NCBI RefSeq assembly: GCF_014066305.1
Contig: NW_023501067.1
Span: forward strand, 124,001-188,000
Reading direction: 5' to 3'
DNA length: 64,000 nt
Source of the DNA: Letharia columbiana
Lineage: Eukaryota > Ascomycota > Lecanoromycetes > Lecanorales > Parmeliaceae
The notes under the pieces were generated by a model. It saw nothing but the letters and a program-made list of their open reading frames with translations, did not search any database and was not told the origin of the DNA. Of this stretch, positions 11,822 to 23,272 are shown piece by piece (positions within the stretch are counted from its first letter, which is position 1; each line of letters starts with the position of its first letter). The translations under genes were made by a program, and so were the position numbers.

Positions 11822-14800
11822 ATGTCCCTTCCCTTCGGTGCCGACCCCAAAAACGGCCGAGATACACACGCCTCAGACTCAATGCCTAAGGATGGAGATA
11901 TTCATGGCTCACATCACCATGAGCGTCCGGAGAATACAAACCCGCACTACAACGAATATGCAACAATTCTAAAAACACACCTGGGCATCGTTGAGAGCGA
12001 ATTGAGCAGACTAAAGTCCACACAGATGTATACGCTCTCGCCAGCTTTTCCCCCCCTCCCTTTACCACCAATGAGGCTGCTGACGTTTCATATCATTGCA
12101 GCTCCGAACTAGGCGTGGCCGAAAAATATCACACTGCTCGGGAATTCGAAGTGGGTGAGAAGGACATGCACGTACAGGAAGCCAGGGCTCTCAGAGTCCA
12201 TCCTTGGGAATGGCGAGGAGTCAAGAACAAAGGTGGGATCATTCGGAGCCTACCAGCTCTCATTGTTTCTTCAAATGGGCATGGCAGACCACGGCGAGGT
12301 TCAACCAAGCGAAGGAGCACGAGAAACAATGACACGCTTGGTAGTGGCAATTCGATCCTGGAAGAAGACCCTCCATTTGAGAATGCATACCGTCTTGCCA
12401 TCAACTCGAAGATTCTTCTCAACTTACTAAACGATTGCACTGGTATGGATTTTCCAGAAGACCGCAACGTCTGGCTGCGCCCATTCAAATACCTCGTTGC
12501 TTATGAGACGGAAATAAGACAGACTCTGCAGGACGTTGAAGTGATTTTCGATCAGTTCGAAGCAGGATCACGGCTGTCTGATCAGATAGACACTAGCCAG
12601 CCCAACAGCGAAGTCAGTATTCCAGGTGCAAAGCCCATGCGAGAGGGAGAAGAATTAATGGCAGGAGCTGCGGAATTAGCACCGCATGCTATGGATGCAT
12701 CGAGCGCGAAAGTTGAAAGGGACCACCTCCGTTGTCTCGTGGAGTTTATGGATACGGATATGCAAGATATTTTCGATGTGAAGCGTCAGGTTGCCGACCA
12801 AACTCTCAAGGAGGTGGCCTTTGAGCATCTGTGGCTGCTTTACAGGCCAGGTGACTTAGTTTATTCAACGACATCTCCAGAGGAAAGTAAGACTTGCCAA
12901 GCTTATCGCGTTCTTCATGTCACTGGTGGACGACCAATTCTTGACCCCGCCAACAAGTCGAAAATTTATGCAGTCCGAAATCGTAATGGGACAGGGAGTC
13001 AGAGACCGAAGAAAACGTCTGCGACAACATCCGGGGCTCGTATTCATACGTGACGCCTTTCATTATTGACTGCTTTTCCGTTGACTTTGATGGTGACAGA
13101 CTAGGACCAAAACCCATGAGACTGGTTATTCCACAATACAGTGGTAAACGGAAAGTGGACGCACTCGAAGTATGCCTGTCATTTTTTCATCTGCAATACA
13201 GAAAGGTCTACCAAACAATGGTCGAAAGAGGACGACGTTTCACGCAGCTTGCAAGTAGAGCTCATAAACGATACTCAGGTACGACGCTGCGAGAGAGCAG
13301 AGAACTCTGGGATTCGGACTACCACTACGGGGATTACACCATCCACGAGCAAGAGGTACTTGGGCCCTCCGTTACCCACTACACCTCTTTCATCTTAGTA
13401 TTTTGCTACTAATGTGATACCGATTAGGTCAACAGTGAGGTCATGATAGACCAAGCCGCTGCCGTGGCACATTATCGGAAAACTCTCCACAAGACAATTA
13501 AAATCAATGGTGGAGTCATCAGCGTACAAACTACAGCCGACTGGAGAGAAGTATTTGACCCTTTGCCCGCCAAGAGAGACGAACGTTCAATGACAGACGT
13601 GTTCGATGACTCCATCATTGATGTAGACCGTCGACGAGATTTCGGCGGATCCACCAGGCTACTCAGGTACCGAAGCATTCTCGAACCCTCTCTCTCAGAC
13701 GATTATGTTATGTTGCTTCCTTTTCGAGTCTATGGATATGCCATGCTGAATCGAAAGTGGCTCCCACTCAACATCGATTCAGTCTATGACATAACTCCGG
13801 ATCAAGTGCGAATGACGGCCGCTGGGTACAAGGACTTGATACTGCCACGAGGCCATAAAAAGCTTCTTCAAGCCATTGTCAAGAACCAGGTCAGAGATCC
13901 GAAGCGGACAGCTGGTAGAGGAGAGGAGAATGGCGATGAGTTTCAAATGGATGTCGTCAAAGGAAAGGGCAAAGGCCTTATCATACTTCTTCACGGTGCT
14001 CCCGGAGTGGGAAAGACATCCACAGCCGAGTGCATGGCGGCTCAGCTCCAAAGACCACTGCTACCGATAACATGTGGTGATGTCAGCACAGATGTCAAAG
14101 AAGCCGAGGAAACGCTTCAGGAGTATTGCGCGCTGGCACACAGATGGAGATGTGTTCTACTTCTGGACGAAGCAGATGTTTTTCTGGCGAAAAGAGAGAA
14201 GGGTGACATCACAAGGAACGGTCTCGTCTCAGGTCAGCTTCAGTGTATGGGAACAATCAGTCTCGTACACATGCTAAGGGCCCCTTCTGAACACATATTT
14301 TGGAAATAACCCCTACTTATTTCCACTAAATAACGCCACCACTTGGCTAATGAAAACAAGGCTTGAAAATACGCTTGGATATTTCCAAAACAAGTAGAAT
14401 ATGTGTACGGTTCCGTTCTGTAACCCTGTTTCTGAGGCTGAGTCAGAATCGTCGCAAAATTGTCTTTCCGTAAAACCATTGAATTCCTATTATTCCACAT
14501 CACTATGGCCGAGATACCTACTGCTACTGCTATAAAGGCTTTAGCTATCATTAATACTCCTATTACTCTCATTATTGCCTAAACGAGCCTGCTCCCATAG
14601 TGTCTACCGATACCGGTGCCGGTGTCTTATTATCTATGATTTAAAGCCGGACTATAAAGGTAACATTGTACCTCGAAATGGTATAATAACATCGTCTTAA
14701 TAAGAGAGTAGACATCGGCTTCAAATCTAAAGCATAGGCTATGATTCTAGTTGCTATTCAAGCTATAACTCTAATGGAACATCGTATAAACAGGTCTTAA

Positions 14801-17325
14801 TATTGGGGAAAGGTAGTTGGTTATAAAGCCAAATGGGCTTTATAAAGAGTACTTCGCTATAAGCTAAGTGGCTAAGGGTGAAATAATAATATATAAATGC
14901 TATTAATAGACGATAATTAATAACGAATATAGATAAGCGTATATAATGATATGGGAATAATATATAGTTAAATAATACTTTCTAGAAGAATAGGCTTATA
15001 AGCGGACTTCGAATTAAGCCTCTTTAGTATATTACCGAGTTCGACGAGTTATTTCTAAATAGAATAGCTATCGAAAATCACATTTAGTCTATATATTTCT
15101 AGGCGCAATTCCGATAAATCTCGGTCTTTTCGAAATTCTATCCCTTTCTCTCTTCTACCCTCGAGTACTTTATAAAGTAATACCGACTATTCGAAGTAGT
15201 CGAATAATGATATACCTTAGATCGTAGCTAAAAGAGATATGTTAGCTCCGTAATTAAGATATCAATTCTTATTAAAAGATAGAAGAAGACTGGGTGTTAT
15301 AGTATGCTATTAATAAAGTTAGTAATAAATAAATAGAGCTCTTTAAAGGGAGAGTTTATATAGCGTATAATTAAAGAAAATATTATAAAGAGATATCGCG
15401 TGTTGGGCTTTGTCTTTTTATTATAATAAATACGAATTTGCTTTATTATATGGTCGTAATGTTTTTTAGATGGCGAGTTCTATATATCGCTCTTTTAGAG
15501 TATAAGAAATAACTAATTATAAGAGAAGTTAATAAACTAGAAGAAAAAATACAACTCGAAAGTTATGAGTTTTAAAATAGCGGTGGCTTTTACGCTATAA
15601 GAAAATGCTTTTAATAAAGATCTCGTTATTAGTAGATTCTTATAATCTCTTTTTTTTCCGCGGTTGTTCTTAGTTTTTTTTTATCTTAGCTGTCTTTAAG
15701 ACTTGATCGCCGTTCGTTTTCTATCCTTATAATATAATATCTTTTATTTTAGAATAATATAGGTATAAGTTTATAGGCTTAGATTTTTTTATTTAGTTAA
15801 TATCGATTCTCTGTTTTGAAGGTTTTTAAATATATCGAGATTTTTTTAATATTTTTGCTGGTTGTGATTGTTTTTTTTCTGGGCTTTTTTCTCTTTTTGT
15901 TTTTTAATAATATTTCTCTTTATATAATATTATTGAAGTTTTTAAATATCTGGCTGCGATGTTTTTTTTTAAATCGTGCTCTTATTAAAGACAGCGTTCT
16001 GTGAACCTTATATTATGGGCGATTCTTTTTCTAAAGTATATAGTAAATAATATGTTAATTGCTGATATTTACTAGTTCCTTTTTGTTACATGTTTCTTCT
16101 GTGTTATATATATTTTTTTTTTAGTCTTTGTATTGTGGGTTATTTAGCTTAGGGATTTTGGGGGTTGTGGCGTTTGTTTTATTTGTCTTAAAGAATAATA
16201 GACGTTGTTCTTTAAAAATCGGTATGTCTGTGGTGTTGATGTTTATCTTTTTTTAGCTTGCCCGGAATTATATGTTTTTGTTTATTATTTTGCGGTGCTG
16301 TTATTAATTTTCTGCTTTTGGTTATATGTTGAGCGTTTATATTATAGTGATATTATAAGCTCTTTTATATGTTAATTGCTTTTTTTCTTTTAAATAAGAG
16401 ATGTTTAGGGGGTATTTTAAACTACTTTTTGTTGTTTCTTTTGTATTTTAGTTTTTTTGGTTTGTTTTTTTGCTTTTGTTTTTTTCCCTGGTTTTTTGTT
16501 TTGCTGTTTTGTTATGCTTGTATATGTTGCATCCTTTATATTTGACGCTGTATTGTAGTGGTTTTTCCTAAGCTTCCCACAGTCTTCCTCCGAGTCCTCG
16601 AATATTTCTCCGGCGTCATCATCCTAACCACCAACCGTGTCGGTGAATTCGACGAAGCGTTCCGATCCCGTATCCACGTCAGCCTCTACTACCCCAAGCT
16701 GGATCAATCGGCCACTTTAAACATCTGGGAGCGCAACCTCTTGCGTCTCCGAGACTCCGGCCTCCAACTCGATTTCTCCGAAGATGAGATCCGCAAATTC
16801 GCGGAAGACCACTGGCTCGAGAACATAAAAAACCCGTCCCGCCACTGGAACGGTCGGCAGATCAAAAACGCTTTTCAGACGGCGTTGGCGCTTGCTAATT
16901 GGGACTTCTACGAGGAGAAACAAGGCCAGAACTTTGAAAGGCCGCTACTCAGTGCCCGACATTTCAATCGCGTAGCTCAGACGAGCGCGCATTTTGATGA
17001 CTACATCAGCGATGTCCACAACATATCGGAAGATACGTGGAGTGTTCTAGCGGCGCGGGACGAAATCCGGAAGGATACCCACCCAGCCATGATTGTTGGG
17101 CGATCTGAGACTCAGGACTTCGACAATCGATCCGGAAAGACGGCTCCCGCTCGGCGCGGTGCTGGCAATCGAGATACAAGGGCTGATGAGAGCAGGAAGG
17201 TTGAGGGTGGCAGTGATAAACTCAGGCAATTGGAACTTGAGCTGGAGATTGAGAAGCTGAAGCAAGCAAAAAGTAAAGAGAAGCTGCAAGCGCAGGCTGA
17301 GGATGACGAAGATGAGGGGTGGTAA
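11822..17325 (+). CDS. Large AAA+ ATPase (DUF7025-like region plus AAA core) with a 2.35-kb intron
   Basis: Predicted ATP-driven remodelling factor of a fungal AAA family whose targets are unknown. Exons: 11822-12027, 12102-12956, 12995-13355, 13428-14232 and 16583-17325, giving 989 residues. The middle part (LHVTGGRPILD, TPFIIDCFSVDFDG) matches the conserved domain that precedes AAA cores in this group (DUF7025-like). Walker A is GAPGVGKT (~residue 661), Walker B VLLLDEADVF (~717) and sensor-1 ILTTNR (~757), with SRIHVSLYY after it. The C-terminus is a charged coiled coil (LRQLELELEIEKLKQ) ending in an acidic tail. Two oddities stand out. Intron 12957-12994 is only 38 bp with a poor donor (GTCGAA), so a frameshift there is the alternative. 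The last intron is 2,350 bp and filled with AT-rich mutated DNA, yet its GT/AG ends and phase exactly join LVS to VFLRVLEY. Confidence 0.8.
14283..16557. mobile_element. AT-rich, RIP-like mutated insertion lying inside an intron of the AAA+ gene
   Basis: About 2.3 kb of AT-rich DNA with no plausible protein. The first part (to ~15.65 kb) is TpA-rich on both strands, as for RIP. From ~15.78 kb to the end, C is almost missing from the plus strand while G remains, so the tract is T/G-rich. Host-like composition returns abruptly near 16558. It is best read as a dead transposon or several nested ones. The family is not identifiable, because no terminal repeats could be paired across the whole segment. 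Short frames inside it, such as the Phe/Leu-rich one near 15.8-16.0 kb, are composition artefacts. Confidence 0.75.
14291..14406. repeat. Short inverted-repeat unit (~116 bp) at left edge of the AT-rich insertion
   Basis: The left end begins ACACATATTTTGGAAATA. The right end, read on the other strand, begins ACACATATTC and shortly afterwards contains TTTTGGAAATA. The shared words in inverted order suggest a tiny MITE-like element or the internal arms of a hairpin. No clear target duplication was seen. Confidence 0.4.
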
Positions 17326-19155
17326 GATTGTGTCGCCTTCGCACAGCATTAGATGTCACTGTCGCGTAGCTGAGTAGCTGGTTCCAAGGCGAGGAAGTGA
17401 GAAGGTTAATACTCGCACACTTACAGGTTTGAAGATTGTCATACGATACAGATGACGGGGGGATCAAGGTCTCCCACACAATGTGCCGAACTGCTGTAGT
17501 TTTGAGTATAGCGCGAGGTTGCGGTCGTTCACGGTCTGGATTGGTGCCCACTGTCCCCCACAGCATGCTAGCACGAATTGGTCGTCATCGGCGCAGGGTA
17601 CGACACCGGTCAAAGGTAATGGATTGGTCACTGATTCTATGGAGTGGTGTTTCTACGTAGAAATAGTAGCAAAAGCCTGTGGCATAAGGACGCTAGTAAC
17701 TTGACACACATTAATGAACCAATCATATGGCCATTTAGGTATTGCCATCTGTCCGTGCGTATCAAATAGACATCAAAGATGCCGCTACCCTGTGGCACAT
17801 TAGCCTGAAGTACCTCCAAATCACATATGGTCTTTCTTACTCTAGTAACGCTCGTTACTGACCTGTAGATGTTCAAGAGTCTATCTGTGAAGAGCTTCGG
17901 TCATCTCAGCGCAGAGGTCTTATCCTTACACGTCTCCCTCAAAGCCTCTGAAGGAACAGTATATCCCAAGCTGTTGGCCAGCTCAAATTCGACAGCTTCA
18001 AACGAACTGGCTGCTAAGAGAGAACTGGGGCTCTTATCATCTCAGGCAAGACGATTGACAGCCAAGCAGCTCATTACGGGAGTTGTCTGGTGAGATCCTT
18101 CGCAAGGAGCTAGGCGAGAAAGATGTCTCGCTTGCTGCTTTCGAGGCCGACGGCAATTCATGTTCCAGTGGCCTGCGCATGCCATAGAGACTGGAGAATC
18201 CGAAGGAGGCTATGGGGAGAGCGACTCAAACGTGAGAGAAGAGAGCGATGAACAGAATCATACTTGCGCGGAAGTTGAGAATGACCCAAGGAATGGAGAA
18301 TGAGATAGGCTAGATAGTGAGACAGTGATGGAGATAGAGTAGTCAAGAGTGTACTGGAGAGAGTAACGAACACGGAAATCATGCTGAACCACCGTCCGCC
18401 CCCAAAACTCGCAATACGACTTCGCGAAACACGGCAATGAATAGTTTCCAGCACCCCCAAGAAGAAAGCACGGATCAATTCCTCCATGCTCCCAATCCGG
18501 ACTCATCCCCTCTTTCCACAAGGTGTTTGGCCTGCCTTTCCCCTCTTCATCAAATTCTTCCATCTCCGAGGACCTTTCCATCCAATCCGGCCTCCCACTC
18601 GATCCTCCCATCTCCACCCAAACGTCCCCAGCCCGAACCCTTCAGCAACCAAGCCAGCTACCCAGTTCTCACACATCTGCCGCGTCACCTCCCCATTCTC
18701 ACCATTCTCGCTCCAGAAACGCAGAACCCGCCCGTTGCAAAAGGTGCCGAGCCATAGGCCGCGGGTACACTCCTCAAAACCCAACACTCGTGTAGGTCGC
18801 GTTTTTGCTGTTGTACCAGCAGCGCGAATGCGCGACGAAAGCCCTACGGGAGTGCTGAGTTGTGTAGGGTCTGGTGCCGCATCACCTTTGTCGAACAGCT
18901 CAGGCGTTATCGAAGGGCGTAAAAGCCGGTAGGACAATCCGAAGCTCAGGCAGCGAAGATAGGAAAATTGTCTCGTTTCCGGAGCTTTTCGAGAGGGTGG
19001 TGGGGATGGTGAGAATGAAGTTACGAATAACGCGCGCGAACATACATCTTTCTCTTTGGGTCTCTTTCAGCTCTGGAGTTTGGATATACATAGTCCCAGA
19101 TTGGGAACGGGAAGTGTCTTTGATCGATTAGGATCCTCGGTCACTTGTTCATGAG
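17326..19155. other. Intergenic region with low-confidence fragments
   Basis: No complete gene could be supported. Near 18.5-18.94 kb both strands are open for >100 codons because the DNA is C-rich on one strand; neither translation resembles a known family. A short helical-domain-like relic is listed separately. Confidence 0.35.
17869..18093 (+). pseudogene. Possible relic of a fungal N-terminal helical (STAND-associated) domain
   Basis: The 74-residue frame contains FGHLSAEVLSLHVSLKASE. This resembles the recurrent 'ISSEVLSLHAVLKEVEE' helix pattern found in N-terminal domains of fungal STAND and related proteins. No start region, splice partner or downstream domain was found, so it is at most a fragment. 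The similarity is a weak visual match. Confidence 0.25.
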
Positions 19156-22100
19156 CTATCGCTGAGAAAGCGAACTAGAGCCGCTCATTGGAGAAGTCAC
19201 TGGGTCAAGACGAGCTTCTTCATAACAACAGACTAGTTTAATCCAATCGTGAAATCTCGCACGCTGATGGGACAAGGCCTCCTTTGTTTCGGACCCCTCT
19301 GCCCCAGAACCCTTTGCGAAGCAAAATACCGCATTTGGCGCAAGTAATTCAAGGAACTCCCGTGATTCCTGCTCGGATAGCTCATACTTTCGCCATTGTT
19401 CGGTGTACTCCACGTCTTTGCCACGGAGCCGAAAATGAAACGTCGCACATCTCGAATACAAGAGAGCGCCTCTGGCGATACACATCTCCTGGATACGAGA
19501 GAATTGGGGCTGATGACTCAGATATGACTCTATTATTGACAGAGCGGACATCTGCATGTCAAATTTGAACGAGCTCACCTTCTCATTCAGAGAGATGCCA
19601 AATACTTCCAGCCATGGATACTCGCGACAATCCAGGGAAAGGTCAAAAATGGTGTGAATGTCTGCCCCATGTTCAACAAAAGCAGCAATCATTTCCGTGA
19701 AGTTGCTCAGCCAATCGGAAAGAGGATCTGTCTTTCGAGTCATATAGGGCAGAGCGCATTGAAATGTGTATTCATAAAATCCGTTCAGGAAATTTCCCCA
19801 TATCGTGTTCGTAAGGAGTCTTGTGTTCGGGTTGCCTCCTCTCCTTAGAAGATCAGCCACAAGCCCCGATTGGCTGCAAATCCTGGGGCGGTCTTTGCAA
19901 GACAACGTAGAGCAGTACAATAAGTAGTTTGCTGTTTCTAGGTCAAGACGCTTCGCTCGACAGTCAAGTGTTTGCTGCACATAGTGATAGAGACCCCATG
20001 AGGCCGCGTAGCCAAGGAAGTCGTATGGAAGAAGATGCGATAGTCCCGCCGGCGCGTCAATCGATTCACGGCGGGCCATAGGATCGCTCCTTGCGGAGTA
20101 AAACGAGTCCCTCGAGCTTGATCGAGAACTCATCCTCGTACTCAAATACGACCTGTCCTGTTCTCGAGCTTGCATTTCCAGGAATCTATCCCAACGCGTA
20201 CACCAGTGAGAGTTTGGACGCCAGTCCGGATGGCCTTGATCTAAAACTGACATGGTACGATCGATGAGCTCACACAGTTCGATTTGCGCCATTCCAGTTC
20301 TATTCTCGGTAAAGACTAGATCTAGCATGAATTCCGCTACTTTACTTGGGCCGCGCCGTTGATATTCTGGAAATAGACACAATGTCCCAAGCAGAGTCTT
20401 CAGATACAAGAGTTGGGGATCGAATTCCGGCAACAAATTGGCCTCCAAAAATGCCTTCCCTTGCCCGACTTTCATGAAGTCAACCGCCGTGCGATGGATA
20501 AGTTTGACAGTGTCGTACGACTCCAGGTTGAAAGCCTCGGCACTTATGTCACTGGAGCCATAGTCTGAGTGTGAATCGTTGTTGTCGGGCTCCGGACTTG
20601 GCTGCCGAGATACTTGTCCATGGTCAGACTCGTCCGTGGTCTCGCTTTTAGAGTCGGAAGCTGACGCTTCATCTTCTGAGTCGGCATCAAGCAGCTGAGT
20701 GTCTGTATCACTAGCCTCGCTTTCGGTACCCGGAGTTCGGTGCTCACGGACCTCAAGAAGCCCAGTGCACGTTGTCGTAATTCTCTTCCGGGTCCATTGA
20801 CACAGCAAAACCAATTCACTTTTCGAAATGTTAGCAGGAGTCAAGAGAATATTGTCTAGGTCCTTGTAAGACGCAAGCGCATGCTCCAAAAGTGTCCATC
20901 CTGGGGAGTTTAGAGCCATCTGGAGGAATCGTGATGCCTCTTGTCGATAGGGTTTATCAATTTGAAGCAACATGCGGAGATAAATACCTTCAACTTCACT
21001 TGGCAGACGTGCGAGTCTTTCCCGCAGCTGTTCTGGGCTATCCTCGTTTCTGAGGCCGCGAATCTGATCCTTAACAGCCAACGAGACCCATAGGAAGACT
21101 CCCTCCGCTCTGGTCACTAATTCCTTCTTCAACTCATTCATCTCGTATTCGTTCTCTGATGTCATTGACTTTAGTTGCCGTACACCTTGAAATTTATCCG
21201 TCACGTATCGCTGAATGTCTTTGTACGTTAAGTCCTGCAATCTAAGCTTGGCTGAAGGACCAAAAGCATCCTCGAATACTTTGTATGGTCGACTTGACGA
21301 GCAGACTTTGACGCCAGTGCTCGACACAATATCTTGAACAACCGCGATCAATTCATCTTCGTCTTCATCGAATTCGTCTAGTCCATCTATGAAGAAACAC
21401 AAGCAACACGAATTCTGTAGCTTGTCTATTACCTCTAGGAGCATCCTTTGAAGTCGACGTCTCGTCCAAGCCCCGATTGAACCGTGTTCGCGGGAAATGC
21501 TTCTATTGAGCTCAGTTCGTAATCCGATATCAAATGATAGAACATTCATTTCAGGGAACTCATATAAGATCTGCCAAAGGAGCGAGCGCAGCAAACCCTC
21601 GACACTCTTTTGCATCTTTTCCCCACCACTCCAGAAGAAGAACTTGGGCGTGAAGATGTCTTTCGTTCCGGCCCAGGTTGTCAATGCGTCTATTGTTCGC
21701 TCATCCTGACAGAGAAAACTCATCAAAGTCGACTTCCCGGAACCAGCTTTGCCGCTAATCCAATAGATACCCTCACCACTCTTAAGCCAAGCAATGAAGT
21801 TGTCCCAGGGACGCACAGCCTGGCCAGATCTGTCAAATATCCACTGAAAAGTCTCGCTGTGGGCTTCGGCAATGGTTTCTTCTCGGCTAAGAATTTCGGC
21901 GAACCATAAACTGTCAAGAAGTCGCGTGCGATATTCCTCTTCCGCTAGACGTCTCTCATGCTCTTGAAGCTTGTTGTGAACATGTTCCCTAGTCTTCTCA
22001 TTGTCCGTTTGGATAAGGGCCCTGAGCTCTTCAAAATCTACTGGCCGTTGAGAGAAACTCTGGATGAGCTTCTGGATTTTCTCGTCCAAATTTCGAAACT

Positions 22101-22647
22101 CTTTGTTGTGCTGCAGAGAGGCCAAGTCGACACGCTGTCTGTTCACGTACGGATCAGCACACGTAAGCTTCAAGTGACATACGCTGCTTTTTGGACCATC
22201 AGATTAAACGAACCTTAGATTGATCAGGATCTGTGTGTCTAGCGTATTTCGGTAGCCATCTAGCCGCTTCTGAATCTCCTGGATCTCGCCCTTTTCCCAA
22301 AGAAGTTTGACGGTCTTCATGATAGCCTGCCGCTTTTTATGCGGCCCCTCAGTCTTCACTGAGCGAAGTTTCTCAATCAGCTGGTCAGCCGTTATAGAGC
22401 ACTCCTTGGCTAGCTCCACCATGCTCTGGTCGTCGACTTTGTGGATGCTGTCGGCACTTTGTGGGGGACCCGGAAGATCAAGGCCAGCTCGAACATCAAC
22501 AAGATGTCTTGTCATACTTTCGAGTTCTAGATACTCAGATGAAGAGCCTTCTCTGTAAATTTCTTTGCATTTTACCAAGGTCTTGGTGCTGAAGTCGACG
22601 ACCTGGATTACCCCGCAGGCAAGGCTGAAAGCTGTGAGGGGGTCCAT
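19156..22647 (-). CDS. NACHT-domain STAND receptor (NLR-like) with fungal N-terminal domain
   Basis: Cytosolic signal-transducing ATPase of the fungal NLR-like class. Exons 22647-22214 and 22138-19156 join in phase (intron 75 bp) to 1,138 residues. Residues 1-~150 form the helical 'fungal N-terminal domain of STAND proteins' (starts MDPLTAFSLACGVIQVVDFS). A coiled linker follows, then NACHT with Walker A GKAGSGKSTL at ~275 and Walker B FIDGLDEFDED at ~395. The post-NACHT region has the typical LIHRTAVDFMK motif (DUF7791-like), after an acidic Ser/Asp-rich insert of ~60 residues. The C-terminal ~300 residues hold degenerate ankyrin-like pieces (LLRRGGNPNTR, FVEHGADIHT) rather than clear WD or ankyrin arrays. 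Such proteins control heterokaryon incompatibility or immunity-like responses in some fungi; the role here is inferred from domain content only. It faces the PLC-like gene at 23273. Confidence 0.9.
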
Positions 22648-23272
22648 TGCGAATGCTGTGGGAAGATAGTCCCGGTCTCTTAGGCTTCTTAGCCGGATGA
22701 AGAAGAAATGGTGCGGAGATGACAAGAAAAAGGAGAAAAGGAGATGCTAAAGCTACGGAGATTCTGTTGTGGGACACAGCTTGTAAAAATGGATGGAGTC
22801 CATTGCTGACCGCCACCCTAGTCCGAATTGGGTCGGACTGTGAAGCACCTTCCTCTTACGGCTAGGTGAGCATAGATCGACGTTCCTCCCCTGAGAATAC
22901 ATCTAGAAATCAACTCGCTACCTCCCAGTCAAGCAGACTTTCTGCACTGGGTAAGAATATCTTACAGGAGGCAATGCAATTTTACACAATACGTAATACC
23001 GATTCCGAAGGCGAGCTCTATACGCGGGCCGCAGCCGTGTCCCCTAGATTACCTTACGGGGATTACCTTATCTTTCCCTGTACGCTTAGCCGCCCTAGCT
23101 GAAATTACAGTGGGGCAATGATGCGTATCGTCGTACTACATATGTAAAGTATTCTTCTCCGCTGGTTCTACTCAGCGTCTTCCTCGCTGTCGTAACCATA
23201 CAAGTCATTCTATTCCGTCATTCCATCACTTGTTTCTCAGCTTGCACCTTTAGCTCTGCCCAAGTCGATAAA
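22648..23272. promoter_or_regulatory. Divergent promoter region between NACHT receptor and PLC-like gene
   Basis: 625 bp between two outward-facing start codons. No gene, repeat or clear operator was recognised. Confidence 0.45.

Noticed and set aside
13050..13412. Separate small gene starting at 13050
   Set aside because: The frame is the middle of the AAA+ protein (TPFIIDCFSVDFDG) and begins with GTG, not ATG.
15816..16004. 62-residue Phe/Leu/Ile-rich frame that looks like a membrane protein
   Set aside because: It is a by-product of T-rich mutated DNA (TTT/CTT/ATT codons) inside the intron insertion; no start context or homologue pattern.
18486..18937. Overlapping open frames of ~145 codons on both strands
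   Set aside because: Both strands are open because of biased composition; neither product looks like a known family and splice continuity is lacking.
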